Positions 34,386 through 44,642 of a DNA stretch of 64,000 nucleotides are shown piece after piece (position 1 is the first letter of the stretch; every line of letters starts with the position of its first letter). The position numbers were made by a program, and so were the translations under genes. The notes beneath the pieces are model-generated. The model had not been told where the DNA came from. It searched no databases and saw nothing but the letters and a program-made list of their open reading frames with translations. This stretch comes from Labia minor (lineage: Eukaryota; Arthropoda; Insecta; Dermaptera; Spongiphoridae), in contig OY720347.1 in assembly GCA_963082975.1 (NCBI GenBank), forward strand, positions 43,475,155-43,539,154. Direction: 5' to 3'.

Positions 34386-37284
34386 TTCAATTTTTTTTTT
34401 TTTTTTGATTTTATTCCTGCACATTAATAGAATTTTCGTAAAGTTTAAGAATCTCTAAAATAATTCATTTTTTTTCTTAAATAAAATAATAATTAATATA
34501 TAGATAATGGTTTATAATATTTATTTGAAATTCACAAAAATTTCATATATTTTAATCCATCATCTATTTGCATTAACCCCGACATTTCAAGAAATAATCG
34601 ATATATTAAATTATTTGACAAATTTACTTCCTTTAAGAAAATCTTCATATCGATATTTTACATTTTTAAAAATCTAAATTTAGAATCGTTAACTTTTAAT
34701 TGAATCAGTTTAAAAACTCAAAATTATATATATATTATATGTTGAAATTTATATTTAGAAAGTTTAATAAATTCATAAAATAAAATTTTTAATACATTTT
34801 TTCAATAATATATAATAATTAATGTTAAAATATTAATTTATAGATTATTTTTTTAGTTTATATTGATTAATTAAAAATTATATTATCTAGATGAAAAATA
34901 TTTTGAAACAAATAAAAAAAAAATTATTTTTTCAATATGTTAATATTTAAAATGAATTATATAAATTATATTATATAATTTTATTTTAAATTAATTTAAA
35001 AAAGAAAAATTGATTTTGACATTATATTTTATACAATATAATTGTAAGATTTCTCACTCTTTTACCCTAATATATTCGTTTTATCATAATTGACTTTCCT
35101 TGGCTATGTTTATCGATTAGTTCAAGAGTAAAAAAAAGCAATGAAAAATATGACATCAGAAATGCAAATGAGTGAAAATTTCTAAAATTAACTTTTCTAC
35201 GGGGCGAAGGGAATAAGAAAATAAAGAACGATAGCAATTGCCTTTCCAACCATCCACGAAGAGAGGGGTGAGTTTTTACTTGTGAAAAAAATTCACCATC
35301 CTTTGCGAATAGTTGGAACAATTCATTCGAGATAATTGCTCCTCTTATCTGGGAAGTTTCTTCCGAAAGAACGCGTCGCGTAGAAAAAAATCCTAATCAA
35401 TTGAATTCACACTCTGGTTTGCATTGCTATTTGCGAAATCCTCTTAGCGATTTTTTTTTCTATCAATCGAATAATCAACTCGCTTTATTGAAAATCCGAC
35501 AATTTCATATTCATTACATTAACCAAATACCAATTTCAATTTTATCCCATGTCTCGATATAGATTTTGAACTTTTCTTTTTAATAATTCAACTTTTAATG
35601 CAAATTTGATTTTCCAAGTAGAAATTGAATTTTGTTTTTTAAATAGTATAAGCATGGAACAAAAAAAAATGACTGGAGATTTTACTTTTGCAAACTTGGC
35701 TCGTTGCATGAGTTTAAATAGAAAATAATTAAATTTTCTAGCAAAGTTAAAATATTAAAATTTATTTTTTTTTCTATATGACTTTATATTCATTGATTAT
35801 GAAAAATGGAATTAATAAGCAAAATCAATGATCTTTAATGATTTTTCAATTTAATTTAATTTCCATGTAATAAGTTTTTCTGAAAAAATATAAATTGTTT
35901 TTAGATATATATTATTATAGATTTTAGTTATTCAAATATTTATTGAAAAAATACCTTTTAATTATAAATATACATAGTTTGAATAACTTTTTAATATTTA
36001 TCATTTTAATTCTTTATTCAGCAACTAGAATCTAGAAAATTTGATTTTCTATTTAATTTTTTTTTAATAATTTTATAAATACTATGAGTATTCAAAGGAT
36101 TATTTAAAATGAATTCTATTATTAAGTTATAAAAATTTCCAATATTTTCATAGATCAGGCATTCTGGTTAGGCATTCTTCCAAGAAAAAAACTAGTAGTT
36201 CAATTATACGGAAATTTTCTAATGAAAATTAATTGGATAAATTCAGCATGCTAATTACTGAAGCAACTGTGAAATTGGAATCTAGTGATACTCTATGGAC
36301 CCGTAATCCCATACCTCCTTAGGGAACACACCAATCCCTTCTAAAACAATTACACATAAACAAGAGTCGGAAAAGATGAAATTTTCTGCATGAAACAGAA
36401 AATCAAATTATTTTACTACATTCAGGGAACAATCTATCCACTCTCTCTCTCTTTTCTTTATCCCTCTCAAATTCTCAATATAATATAATAGTATCGAAGT
36501 AAATTAATATACTCATAAACCAATTTTGCCTCTTAAAGACCCTTGCTATAGATTCTTATCAAAAATAAGAATCTCATACTAAATTAATTTCTCTTATAAA
36601 TGGATTTTAACAGATCAATAATTACTTACTTGATATAAGAAGATATGGTTGCATAGCCATAAGGCGGTCTATTCTCCTAAATAATATAAACATCTTCTAC
36701 CACCTGGGAATATATTTTAACTGAATTCCCTATCTCTTATCTAAATTCCCACTTGTATTTACTAGAAAAGTTTTGGATATCTCTTTATTAAATTTACCGG
36801 GGATTAAACATTTTCATTAACTGGGCTATTTTTCATTCTTTAATAAAACAATTATTTTATAATTATTAATGGTCAAGTAAATTTTTGTTACAATTTAAAA
36901 TGTATTAAATCTTGATAATTATTGAAATAATTGTATTAAAAAAATAAATAAATAAAATTAAAAAAAAACAAAACTATTAATGAATCTAAAATTCCATTTC
37001 TCAATTGCATGTTGGAGAATAGTTTGATTTTTACCAGTTGCATTTTCATCTCCTGTTCTTTCAAATTAAATCAAATAATATATAATAAAATGCATAATAC
37101 AAACTAGAAGGGCTGTGAGATTAAAGACGATAACCTGTTCACTGCGACGATCTTATACATGTTTAGAATAGAATTTTCTACCTTTCACCATTGTGATAAT
37201 GATGAATACAATTTTATTTTACGCTTCATTATGAAGGAAGTCTTTTAAAACAGTTACAAGTCGAAAATAGGAAAAAAAAAGAGA
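34386..37284. other. A+T-rich stretch, no gene recognised
   Basis: It would be first intron if the 34.0-34.4 kb exon is real. Mildly GC-richer words occur at 35195-35400 (GGGGCGAAGGG, AACGCGTCGCGTAG) without an open frame. No transposon ends were seen. Confidence 0.5.
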
Positions 37285-37375
37285 TGGGAAATAGTGGAGA
37301 TTGCATAATGAGGAATTACACTACCTTTATGCAGCTGCAACCAATTAGAATTATCAAATCCTGGATGGACACAAT
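37285..37375 (+). pseudogene. LINE fragment around the WRRLHNEELYDLY block
   Basis: GGGAAATAGTGGAGATTGCA followed by TAATGAGGAATTACACTACC and TTTATGCAGCTGCAACC matches GGGGAATGGCGGAGACTGCA, TAACGAGGAATTGTATGACC and CTCTATGCATCTCCAG of the LINE at 6200. It then continues to an ATTAGAATTATCAAATCCTG equivalent of the VRIIKS segment. The frame is broken. It is an isolated 90-base remnant. Confidence 0.75.
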
Positions 37376-38830
37376 TATATATTTAAATTCATTCTTATTA
37401 CTACTATTTGATATTAATTTTCAATGAATATCTAAAAATAAGCAAATGTGATTTATGTAAATATATCTCGAGAATAAGGGTTTAATCAGTTTTTAAACAA
37501 ATTGCTTGGTTAGAGGCGGTTTTCAAAAAGAAACATTGTGAGGAAGAAACGGCTGACTGCGCTCGGGAAGGCCAGACGCGTCACAAATACACCAACACAA
37601 CCACACCCTCTCACACTTGATTGAACACCATCAGCACCTCGCTCTCTCTCTCCCTTTTAATGTACTTTCAAACGGCCAAATGACCCTTATAACCCGGGAG
37701 AATAGAAAAAAATGCCTTCTTATCAAATATGAATGAATTATCAATAACTACGTTCAAATCTACTTCATTCGGCATTTTTCTATTTTAAACAAAATATCTT
37801 TAGCGTGAATAATGATATATTTTTTTTTGTCTTATCTTCTTTCTTATATCTAATTTAATTCAAGTTCTTTAATTAAAATTGTTGAAAGATAACAGAAAAT
37901 AAAAAAAAAATTATTAAATTAAATCTCAGTGCTGATAAAAGAAATAGTAAATATCAATTTGAATTCATTTTTTTTTAACTTTATCATTTTGAACTTAATT
38001 TTATTTTTAGATGAGTTATAATCTAAAAAAGTATTTTTTTTTTAAATAATTGATTTATTTTCCTGAGATTTTTTTTTTTTATTTTTTCGATCAATTGTAT
38101 ATATAATTTATTATAATAAAATATTATATATATATAACTATATTATATATCATCTAAATTTAAAAATAAAAATTCTAAAAAACTATAAAAATTTCAACAT
38201 TTTTTTTTCAATTCAAAGCACTTCAAATTTTCTTTCTTCTTTATTAAAAAGACTTCAATTCAATTGAATATAAAAAAGGAGACGATATACGATTAGGAGA
38301 AAAAAAAATCTATCATTACATTCTCAGATGCTCTTGAAAAATCCATCGTGATTTTTAACTTTCCAGTCACGGACTCCAATCAACCTATTACGATTAAAGC
38401 CACCAAAATTTCGTTACATTTAAACATTAAATGAAACACTGCGATTCAACCTCATTCTAACGTCCTTAAACGAAAATCTCAATTATAACAATAATTAATA
38501 TGGTAAGAATTGTTATTATTATTTGATTCAATATTATACTTCTTTCAAAGTAATGAGGGATAAAAACTTGTATATCTTGTAATTTGATTTATTTTTAAAA
38601 TTCTTTATCTAATTTAAAATATTCATTTCATAATTTGATATATATATATATATATATATATTGATATTATAATGTATTATAGATTTGAAACAAATAAAAA
38701 ACAAGCAATACAACAAAAAAAACTTCTTCCTTTTATTAAAAAAATTCACACAATAGTAATAATCAAAACAAAAGGCAAAAAATCCTTACACGGTGAACTG
38801 GATGATGCAGGAATTACCCGTTTCATTATA

Positions 38831-38865
<35 letters not shown>

Positions 38866-39199
38866 ATAAATTAAAACATTAATTAAATTAAATTTATTTG
38901 AAATTTTAAAAGTGTATTGAAAAGTATATTCTTCTTTTTGTCTTAATACAATAAGCTATAATATTCTATCTTCTGGATTATCTTAATCTTCTAGTGACCC
39001 CCTTTTCTAATCTCTTCTAAATCCATTAGTCTTATCTCAGTTTCCCTACTATTTTAATATTTTATTTTATTTATTTATTAGTAAAACCGATTATGAATTA
39101 CTAGTGAATTTTATTTAGTAAAAAAATACACTTTTCTTTAAAATACACCAAATTTTAATAATTTTCAAAAATTGAAACTGGCATCGTTATTTTGACCGT
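37376..39199. other. A+T-rich stretch with one GC-richer patch
   Basis: At 37500-37720 there is a GC-richer patch (GAAACGGCTGACTGCGCTCG; GGAAGGCCAGACGCGTCAC) with no usable frame. (TA)n tracts occur near 38640-38660 and 38830-38866. No gene was recognised. Confidence 0.45.
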
Positions 39200-39607
39200 T
39201 TGTTTTATTTGTGCCTACAACTTAGCCGGTCTGCCACCCACACTCTTAAGGTCAATAGGCCAATGAATGATTCATACTTAGCGTTCAACGAACGACTCGC
39301 TTTATACTTTGAAAAACTCGCGATATCTTTGCCTGGTGCTTTTGACCTTTTCATTAAGACTTGTAATTCGGGGTGGCACTTTTCTAAAGCAAGTCAAGTT
39401 GGAGAGCACTCGCTTTTGTTTGCTGGTCGGTCGAACGTCATTCCTCCTGTGCAGCAGATCTTTTTTCATTTTACCCCTTCAACTCCTCTTCCGCTGTTCG
39501 TCTCCTCGCTTTCAATTCGCTTCCTCCAGTCAGAAATGCTTGACGAGTTTCATCTCCTCCTATCGCATTTTTTTTTTTATTTTTATTTCTACATTCTCTA
39601 TATTTAA
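39200..39607 (+). other. GC-elevated island with 135-codon open frame, unassigned
   Basis: A compositionally distinct block (about 39180-39565) with a plus frame open for 135 codons; the first ATG gives MNDSYLAFNERLALYFEKLA. A second plus frame is also open for more than 100 codons, and the C-terminal codons run into poly-T, so the frame is probably not a whole protein. There are no recognisable domains. Possibilities are an exon or promoter island of the same gene as 34.0-34.4 kb, or an unrecognised element. It ends about 460 bases before the LTR retrotransposon. Confidence 0.25.
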
Positions 39608-40067
39608 TCTCTTGAGTTTCTTGTCATTCCAATATTAAAATAATTATTTCATAGTATCAATTATTCAAAAAGTATTCAAAAATGACACCCTATTTTTTAT
39701 TTATTTATTTTTTTTTATTTTAATGAGACTCTAATTAGGTTAATTAATTATTTAAATTTTTATATTAAATATTTCTATTTATAAAAACATTGATAAATTG
39801 TCTGATATAATTGAAAAATTATTTTGTCTAATCTAAAAAAAACAAAACTTTCTGATCATTGATTCTGTAACAATAATACATATATATTTATTCAAGCGTG
39901 ATTCTTATGAATAGTTTTTAGTATTTTATTATTATTACATAATATCTACTCTCTACTAATGAAGAATCAGGTGTAAGAAACTTTATTCTCGACACAAATT
40001 TCTCAATTCTTTTTCAAATCAAGATATATATATATATATATATATAATATACTTATATATATATATA

Positions 40068-40405
40068 TGTAACAATGTCACTGCTATATAGTACCCTTTA
40101 GTCACCGCCATCTGTTAGTGATATTGTTTGTATTATTTATAAGAATCAACTAACTAAATTTAGAATGGATTAAAGACGAATATAAATTGTAATAGGATAA
40201 TTTTTAATTAGAATTATTAGTTAATAATTTATATTTGGCATTTGTAAGAATTATCTGGAAGAATCAACTTTAGAATCGATTTCTTTACAGGTAATTTATA
40301 TTTCTAATATTGTAAATAACCAATGTAAAAAAGAATCAATATTGAATAAAAATCTTTACAGAGAACGAAATCGATTTAGTTACCAGAATCCCTGAACATA
40401 CTTAT
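40068..40405 (+). repeat. 5' LTR
   Basis: Starts TGTAACAATGTCACTGC. A TATA-like TTTATAT lies at 40228-40234 and a polyadenylation signal AATAAA at 40345-40350. If transcription starts at 40272, as the self-priming model predicts, U3 is 40068-40271 and R spans the AATAAA. I place the 3' boundary at CTTAT (40405), because both LTR copies agree to here, the PBS follows directly and TA-type flanks match. A TG..CA boundary at 40398 is the alternative but leaves no target duplication. Confidence 0.93.
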
Positions 40406-40416
40406 AAATCGATTCT
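40406..40416 (+). promoter_or_regulatory. Primer binding site, candidate self-priming type
   Basis: AAATCGATTCT immediately follows the LTR. It does not resemble the usual TGG-starting tRNA 3'-end complement. It is a perfect 11-of-11 reverse complement of AGAATCGATTT at 40272-40282 inside the LTR, and the match stops exactly at the LTR boundary. In Tf1 of fission yeast the first 11 nt of the element RNA anneal to the PBS in this way. Part of the match is the palindrome AATCGATT, so chance needs to be considered. Confidence 0.6.
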
Positions 40417-40432
40417 TTTCAAGATTGGAAAC

Positions 40433-41482
40433 ATGCCTTCTGATATAAAGATTCACATCGTTAAGGAATTTGAAGAAGGAAAATTGGTGAATAAAATCAA
40501 GACCATAAAATTTCTGGGCAGTGATGAAATATATGCATTCCCAACGGAGAGCCAGCATGAAAGTGAACATCAGGACCTCTTTCAGCTAAGTACAGTGAAA
40601 TTAGGATGTAAGAGTATGTTAAAACAGGGAAATTTCAGAAACATAAATATTGCATTGTCAGAAAAATTAAAAAAAAGATATTTAGATGAAAAAGATAATT
40701 TTATATTTGATGGATATATGCTGGAAGAAGTTTTTGTTGAAAATATAGAAAAATCTAATCCATTAGAGATGAAACTGGATTATAATTATGTGAATAAAAT
40801 AAATTTATTAGAGATTGAAAAAAAATTTAATATTGAGAAATTCATAGGCATTCAACAAAATGCTAAAGAATGGATAAAAACATTTGAAAGTGAATGTCAT
40901 AGGCATCAAATAATAATAGATTCCATGAAAATACAAACATTGCGATTATTTTTAGAAGGAAATGCCAATGACTGGTACAGGATTAACAGTAAAAAAATTA
41001 TTGATAGTAATTGGAGTGAATGGAGAGAATCCTTCTTATTAGTTTATGCGAGTAAAGGGTGGTCTGATGTGAGATATGCATATAAATATAGATATATGGG
41101 AGAATCGGTCATCGATTACTGTCTGAAAAAAGAAAGATTATTAGTAGAAGCTGAGCCTTCCATTTCAGAAACCTCAAAAGTAAATCATATTATGGTAGGT
41201 TTACCCATTCATATTCAGAATATAGTAGATAAAGATGAGGTGACAAATACCAACAAATTAATTAATATGCTAAGAAAATATGATTGGGCTATAATAAAAA
41301 AGAAAAATAATGAAATAAAAACAGATATAAATGTCAAGAAGGTTCCTTGTTATATATGTAAAGGATTGGAAAAAGGAGACCGATATCATCCAGTTGAGAA
41401 GTGTTTTAATAAAAAAATATATGATAAAAAAATTAGTATAAACTGTTTGGAAGAGATGGTTTCGAATGAAAAAAACGTATAA
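40433..41482 (+). CDS. gag: Gag protein of LTR retrotransposon
   Basis: A 349-residue structural protein that would form the virus-like particle and package the element RNA. The ATG at 40433 has A at -3 and follows the LTR by 27 bases, giving a very short leader. The central region (about residues 150-290: EWIKTFESECHRH, LFLEGNANDWYRI, WSEWRESFLLVYASKGW) has the Trp/aromatic spacing of retrotransposon Gag capsid domains. The nucleocapsid-like zinc motif near the C-terminus is C306-x2-C309-x9-H319-x4-C324, longer than the standard C-x2-C-x4-H-x4-C. The frame ends NEKNV-stop; the GAA AAA AAC codons contain the -1 frameshift heptamer leading into pol. No stop or frameshift is seen in the frame. 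Confidence 0.93.
   Translation: MPSDIKIHIVKEFEEGKLVNKIKTIKFLGSDEIYAFPTESQHESEHQDLFQLSTVKLGCKSMLKQGNFRNINIALSEKLKKRYLDEKDNFIFDGYMLEEVFVENIEKSNPLEMKLDYNYVNKINLLEIEKKFNIEKFIGIQQNAKEWIKTFESECHRHQIIIDSMKIQTLRLFLEGNANDWYRINSKKIIDSNWSEWRESFLLVYASKGWSDVRYAYKYRYMGESVIDYCLKKERLLVEAEPSISETSKVNHIMVGLPIHIQNIVDKDEVTNTNKLINMLRKYDWAIIKKKNNEIKTDINVKKVPCYICKGLEKGDRYHPVEKCFNKKIYDKKISINCLEEMVSNEKNV
41470..41476 (+). promoter_or_regulatory. -1 ribosomal frameshift heptamer A AAA AAC
   Basis: In the gag frame the codons are GAA AAA AAC GTA TAA, so the heptamer is correctly phased as A AAA AAC, four codons before the gag stop counting inclusively. The pol frame opens at 41470, directly after TGA at 41467-41469, and continues CGT ATA AGC CCC. 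A -1 slip here fuses Gag to Pol. A weak stem (AACGTAT with ATACCGTT, one bulge) is possible just downstream, but it overlaps the slip site. No strong pseudoknot is obvious. Confidence 0.85.
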
Positions 41483-44400
41483 GCCCCGGCAGAACAATAC
41501 CGTTAATAAAATTAAATGTAGTAATTAACAAAAATAAAAATATCAAAGCAGTATATGATACGGGTTCAAATGTATCTCTTATTAATTATAAAGTAATTAT
41601 GAAAGAAATAAAAAAAAAAATAAAAAGGGAAAATATTATATTTAAGACGATTAACGGGATAAGTTTTGTTGAAGGCCGGGCCCACTTACAATTGAAGATA
41701 AATGAAATTTCGGATACATTGAATGTTTATATAATTAAAAATAATAATTTTTCATATGACATGTTACTTGGACTTGACGCAATAAAAAAATTTAAATTAA
41801 TACAAAATGAGGAATTAAAAATATTTCAAGAAATTGGAAATGTTACAAAAGAAATAAAAGATATTGAAATTGATAATAATATAAATAGTCAAAATAATAG
41901 AGACAGATATAAAAATAAAAATATTGAATACAAAAGAAAAGATTATAAAGAAATAAACTTGAATGAATACATCGACTTGGATGAATATGAATCCCATTTA
42001 AATCATTTAAATAAGGATAATAGAAATGAATTAAAAAAATTATTAATTAATAAAAAAAACATATTTGCTAAAGATAAATATGATACAGGGAAAGTAAAAA
42101 ATTATGAAGCTGTGGTCAAATTGAGAGAATATAAATATATATCAAAGAAACCATATAGAAGTTCTTTGCCTGATCAGAAGGAAATTGAAAAACAAGTAGA
42201 GAGGTTACAGGAGGCAGGTCTTATAGAAGAATCATCTTCCCCTTTTGCTGCTCCTGTAACAATGGCATACAAGAAGGATGAAGCTGGAAGAAAAAGGTTG
42301 TGTTGCGATTTCAGGGAATTGAATAAGTTAGTTGTACCAGAGAGTCAACCGTTTTTAAGAATAGAAGATATAATGGTAAAAGCAGGCGATTGTTCATGGT
42401 TTTCTGCGTTGGACATAAACTCGGCTTTCTGGTCAATTCCTGTAAGAAATAAGGATAGAGAAAAATTAGGGTTTGTCACACAAAAGGGCCATTGGCAGTG
42501 GAATGTTTTACCTTTCGGATTAAGAATCTCAAGTAGTGTGTTTCAAAGGATACTCTCAAACTTATTAAGAAGAAATAAATTAGACAGTTTTTGTGTTAAC
42601 TACATTGACGATATATTAATCTTTTCAAATACATTTGAGGAACACATGAAACATATTGAGTTAGTATTGGATATGATTAAAAGAGAAGGATTCAAATTAA
42701 AATTAATAAAATGCATATTTGCAAAGAATGCTGTTAAATATTTAGGACATATTATAGAAAAAGGGAGAATAATGCCTTACAAGGACAATCTCATAGCAAT
42801 ACAAAAATTTGAAACACCTAAAAGTAAGAAAAACATAAGACAATTTTTAGGAAAGGTAAATTTTTATTATAAATATATTGAAAATGCTGTGAAACTCCTG
42901 GAACCATTACATAATTTACTAAGAAAAAATGTTAATTTCAAATGGGATTGTAAATGTGAGGAATCTTTTAAATTAATAAAAGAGTATTTATGTTCGAGTC
43001 CCATATTAAAAATATATGATGAAAAAAAAGAGGTGTTCATATACACGGATGCAAGTGGAGAAGGTTTAGGCGCCGTCTTTAAACAGCCTGATGATGATGG
43101 TTTTCTACATCCAGTTGCATATTTCTCTAAAAAGTTGAGTAATGGCCAAAAGAAAAGAAAAGCTATTTATCTAGAGTGTTTGGCTATTAAGGAAGCAATT
43201 GTTTACTGGCAACACTGGTTAATAGGAAGAAAGTTTAATATAATCTCAGATCATAAACCTTTGGAGACTTTGCGTGTGAAAGCTAGAACAGATGAACCTC
43301 TTGGGGATCTTATGCATTATTTGTCTCAGTATGATTTCAAAATCATGTATGCACCAGGATCCTCAAATGTGGAAGCAGACTCTTTGTCTCGAAATCCAGT
43401 GTTAGAAAGTTTTGAGAATGAAGAGGATGTCTTAGAAGTAGTGAATTTAGTGACAATGAATGAGATTATAGATGATCAGAAATTAAATGAGCATGAAATA
43501 AAAAAGTCAATTGACATAAATTATAAAGGTAATATTTACTTTAAATGTACAAAGACAAATCTTAGAATATATATATCAGAGAGATTAGGTTTGGAATTGT
43601 GCAAGAAAGTTCACAAAATTTATGGACATATTGGAGTAAAACAAATGATAAAGATAATAAGACCACAATATTATTTTAAAAAAATGGATAAAATGATTAA
43701 TAATATATGTAAAAATTGTGAAATTTGCATTTTAAATAAGTCAAGAAAGGGCAGAGTTATTGGTTTATTGTCACAACTAGGCCCAGCTAAAGAACCATAT
43801 GAAATAGTTTCAATGGACACAATAGGAGGATTTGCCGGAAATGGATCTAAAAAAAAATATCTCCACTTATTGATTGATCATTTAACCAGATATATTTATG
43901 CAGTACCATCGGAGACACAATCAGCACGGGATTATATAAGATTAATTAAAAAAATAGAAAAGCCTAACAAAATAAAATTATTATTATGCGATCAATATAG
44001 TGCAATAAATTCTAGAGAATTTAAAAACTTTGTAAAAATCGAAGACATAAATATAGTTTTTACGGATGTAGATTGCCCGGAATCAAATGGAATGGTTGAA
44101 CGTGTAAATCAGACGATTGTGAATAGAATAAGATGTAAAATAAATGAAGGAAATAAAAGATCTTGGGTGATTGTATTAAATGAGTGCATTGAGGAATATA
44201 ACAAAACAATTCATACAGTGACAGGTTTTGCTCCAAAATATCTATTATATGGAATAAAATCAGAAATAACACCAGATAGTTTAGCGAGAGTAAGTAGTGT
44301 AAAAGAAGATAGAGAAGAAGCTATTAAAAACTCTTTAGTTAGTTTTCAAAAAAATAAAATTAATATTGACAAGAGGAGAAAGGAATTAAAATTTAAAAAA

Positions 44401-44583
44401 GGTGATTTAGTGTACATTGAAACAGGAAATAAGATAAACAGAAGAAAGTTGGATCAAATACGAATGGGTCCATTTCATGTGATAGGACAATTTTCAAACT
44501 CAATATATGAAATAGACTGTAAGAAAAAAGGAAAGGATTCCACATTAATTCATGTAAATAAGTTAATACCTTATAAATTGTAA
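41470..44583 (+). CDS. pol: Pol polyprotein (PR-RT-RNaseH-IN), made by -1 frameshift
   Basis: The frame is open from the frameshift site to the stop at 44581-44583. The internal ATG at 41599 gives 994 residues, but the protease lies partly before it, so the product is a Gag-Pol fusion. Protease: AVYDTGSNVSL, active DTG at 41557-41565. Counting from Met 41599: RT with DFRELNKLV, SALDINSAFWSIPV (motif A), LPFG 304-307, YIDD 335-338; RNase H TDAS with Asp484 and ISDHKPLETL; integrase zinc finger H672-x4-H677-x26-C704-x2-C707; catalytic D740, D798, E834 (D,D35E); GPF module at 957-959 near the C-terminus. There is no chromodomain. All catalytic residues are present, so the enzyme set appears intact. 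It lacks an env partner. Confidence 0.96.
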   Translation, partial: KKRISPGRTIPLIKLNVVINKNKNIKAVYDTGSNVSLINYKVIMKEIKKKIKRENIIFKTINGISFVEGRAHLQLKINEISDTLNVYIIKNNNFSYDMLLGLDAIKKFKLIQNEELKIFQEIGNVTKEIKDIEIDNNINSQNNRDRYKNKNIEYKRKDYKEINLNEYIDLDEYESHLNHLNKDNRNELKKLLINKKNIFAKDKYDTGKVKNYEAVVKLREYKYISKKPYRSSLPDQKEIEKQVERLQEAGLIEESSSPFAAPVTMAYKKDEAGRKRLCCDFRELNKLVVPESQPFLRIEDIMVKAGDCSWFSALDINSAFWSIPVRNKDREKLGFVTQKGHWQWNVLPFGLRISSSVFQRILSNLLRRNKLDSFCVNYIDDILIFSNTFEEHMKHIELVLDMIKREGFKLKLIKCIFAKNAVKYLGHIIEKGRIMPYKDNLIAIQKFETPKSKKNIRQFLGKVNFYYKYIENAVKLLEPLHNLLRKNVNFKWDCKCEESFKLIKEYLCSSPILKIYDEKKEVFIYTDASGEGLGAVFKQPDDDGFLHPVAYFSKKLSNGQKKRKAIYLECLAIKEAIVYWQHWLIGRKFNIISDHKPLETLRVKARTDEPLGDLMHYLSQYDFKIMYAPGSSNVEADSLSRNPVLESFENEEDVLEVVNLVTMNEIIDDQKLNEHEIKKSIDINYKGNIYFKCTKTNLRIYISERLGLELCKKVHKIYGHIGVKQMIKIIRPQYYFKKMDKMINNICKNCEICILNKSRKGRVIGLLSQLGPAKEPYEIVSMDTIGGFAGNGSKKKYLHLLIDHLTRYIYAVPSETQSARDYIRLIKKIEKPNKIKLLLCDQYSAINSREFKNFVKIEDINIVFTDVDCPESNGMVERVNQTIVNRIRCKINEGNKRSWVIVLNECIEEYNKTIHTVTGFAPKYLLYGIKSEITPDSLARVSSVKEDREEAIKNSLVSFQKNKINIDKRRKELKFKKGDLVYIETGNKINRRKLDQIRMGPFHVIGQFSNSIYEIDCKKKGKDSTLIHVNKLIPYKL

Positions 44584-44605
44584 AAAAAAAAAAAAAAAAA
44601 AAAAA
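44582..44605 (+). repeat. 24-base poly-A run after pol
   Basis: A24 begins directly after the T of the pol stop codon and is followed by (TTAA)n. It lies between pol and the polypurine tract and may be a hypermutable spot. Its length could vary between copies. Confidence 0.8.
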
Positions 44606-44628
44606 TTAATTAATTAATTTTTTTTTGT

Positions 44629-44642
44629 GAGGATGGGGGAGA
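44629..44642 (+). promoter_or_regulatory. Polypurine tract
   Basis: GAGGATGGGGGAGA ends exactly at the first base of the 3' LTR. It is the expected primer for plus-strand DNA synthesis; the single T is tolerated in known tracts. Confidence 0.85.

Noticed and set aside
34069..34427. Overlapping 68-78-codon frames on both strands in the CpG island
   Set aside because: Open frames occur on both strands simply because stop codons are rare in CpG-rich DNA; none continues across the splice donor convincingly.
38829..38866. (TA)n tracts, here and at many other sites, as origins or cruciform signals
   Set aside because: Such tracts are everywhere in this A+T-rich sequence and show no associated feature; one happens to be the retrotransposon target.
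40391..40398. LTR 3' end at ..TGAACA (TG..CA rule)
   Set aside because: Both LTRs agree for seven more bases, the 11-base PBS starts after CTTAT, and only the later boundary leaves matching TA-type flanks. It is kept as an alternative, not as the main call.
41599..41601. ATG at 41599 as the true start of Pol
   Set aside because: It lies after the DTG active site of the protease. The upstream frame is open back to the frameshift heptamer, so Pol is made as a Gag-Pol fusion.
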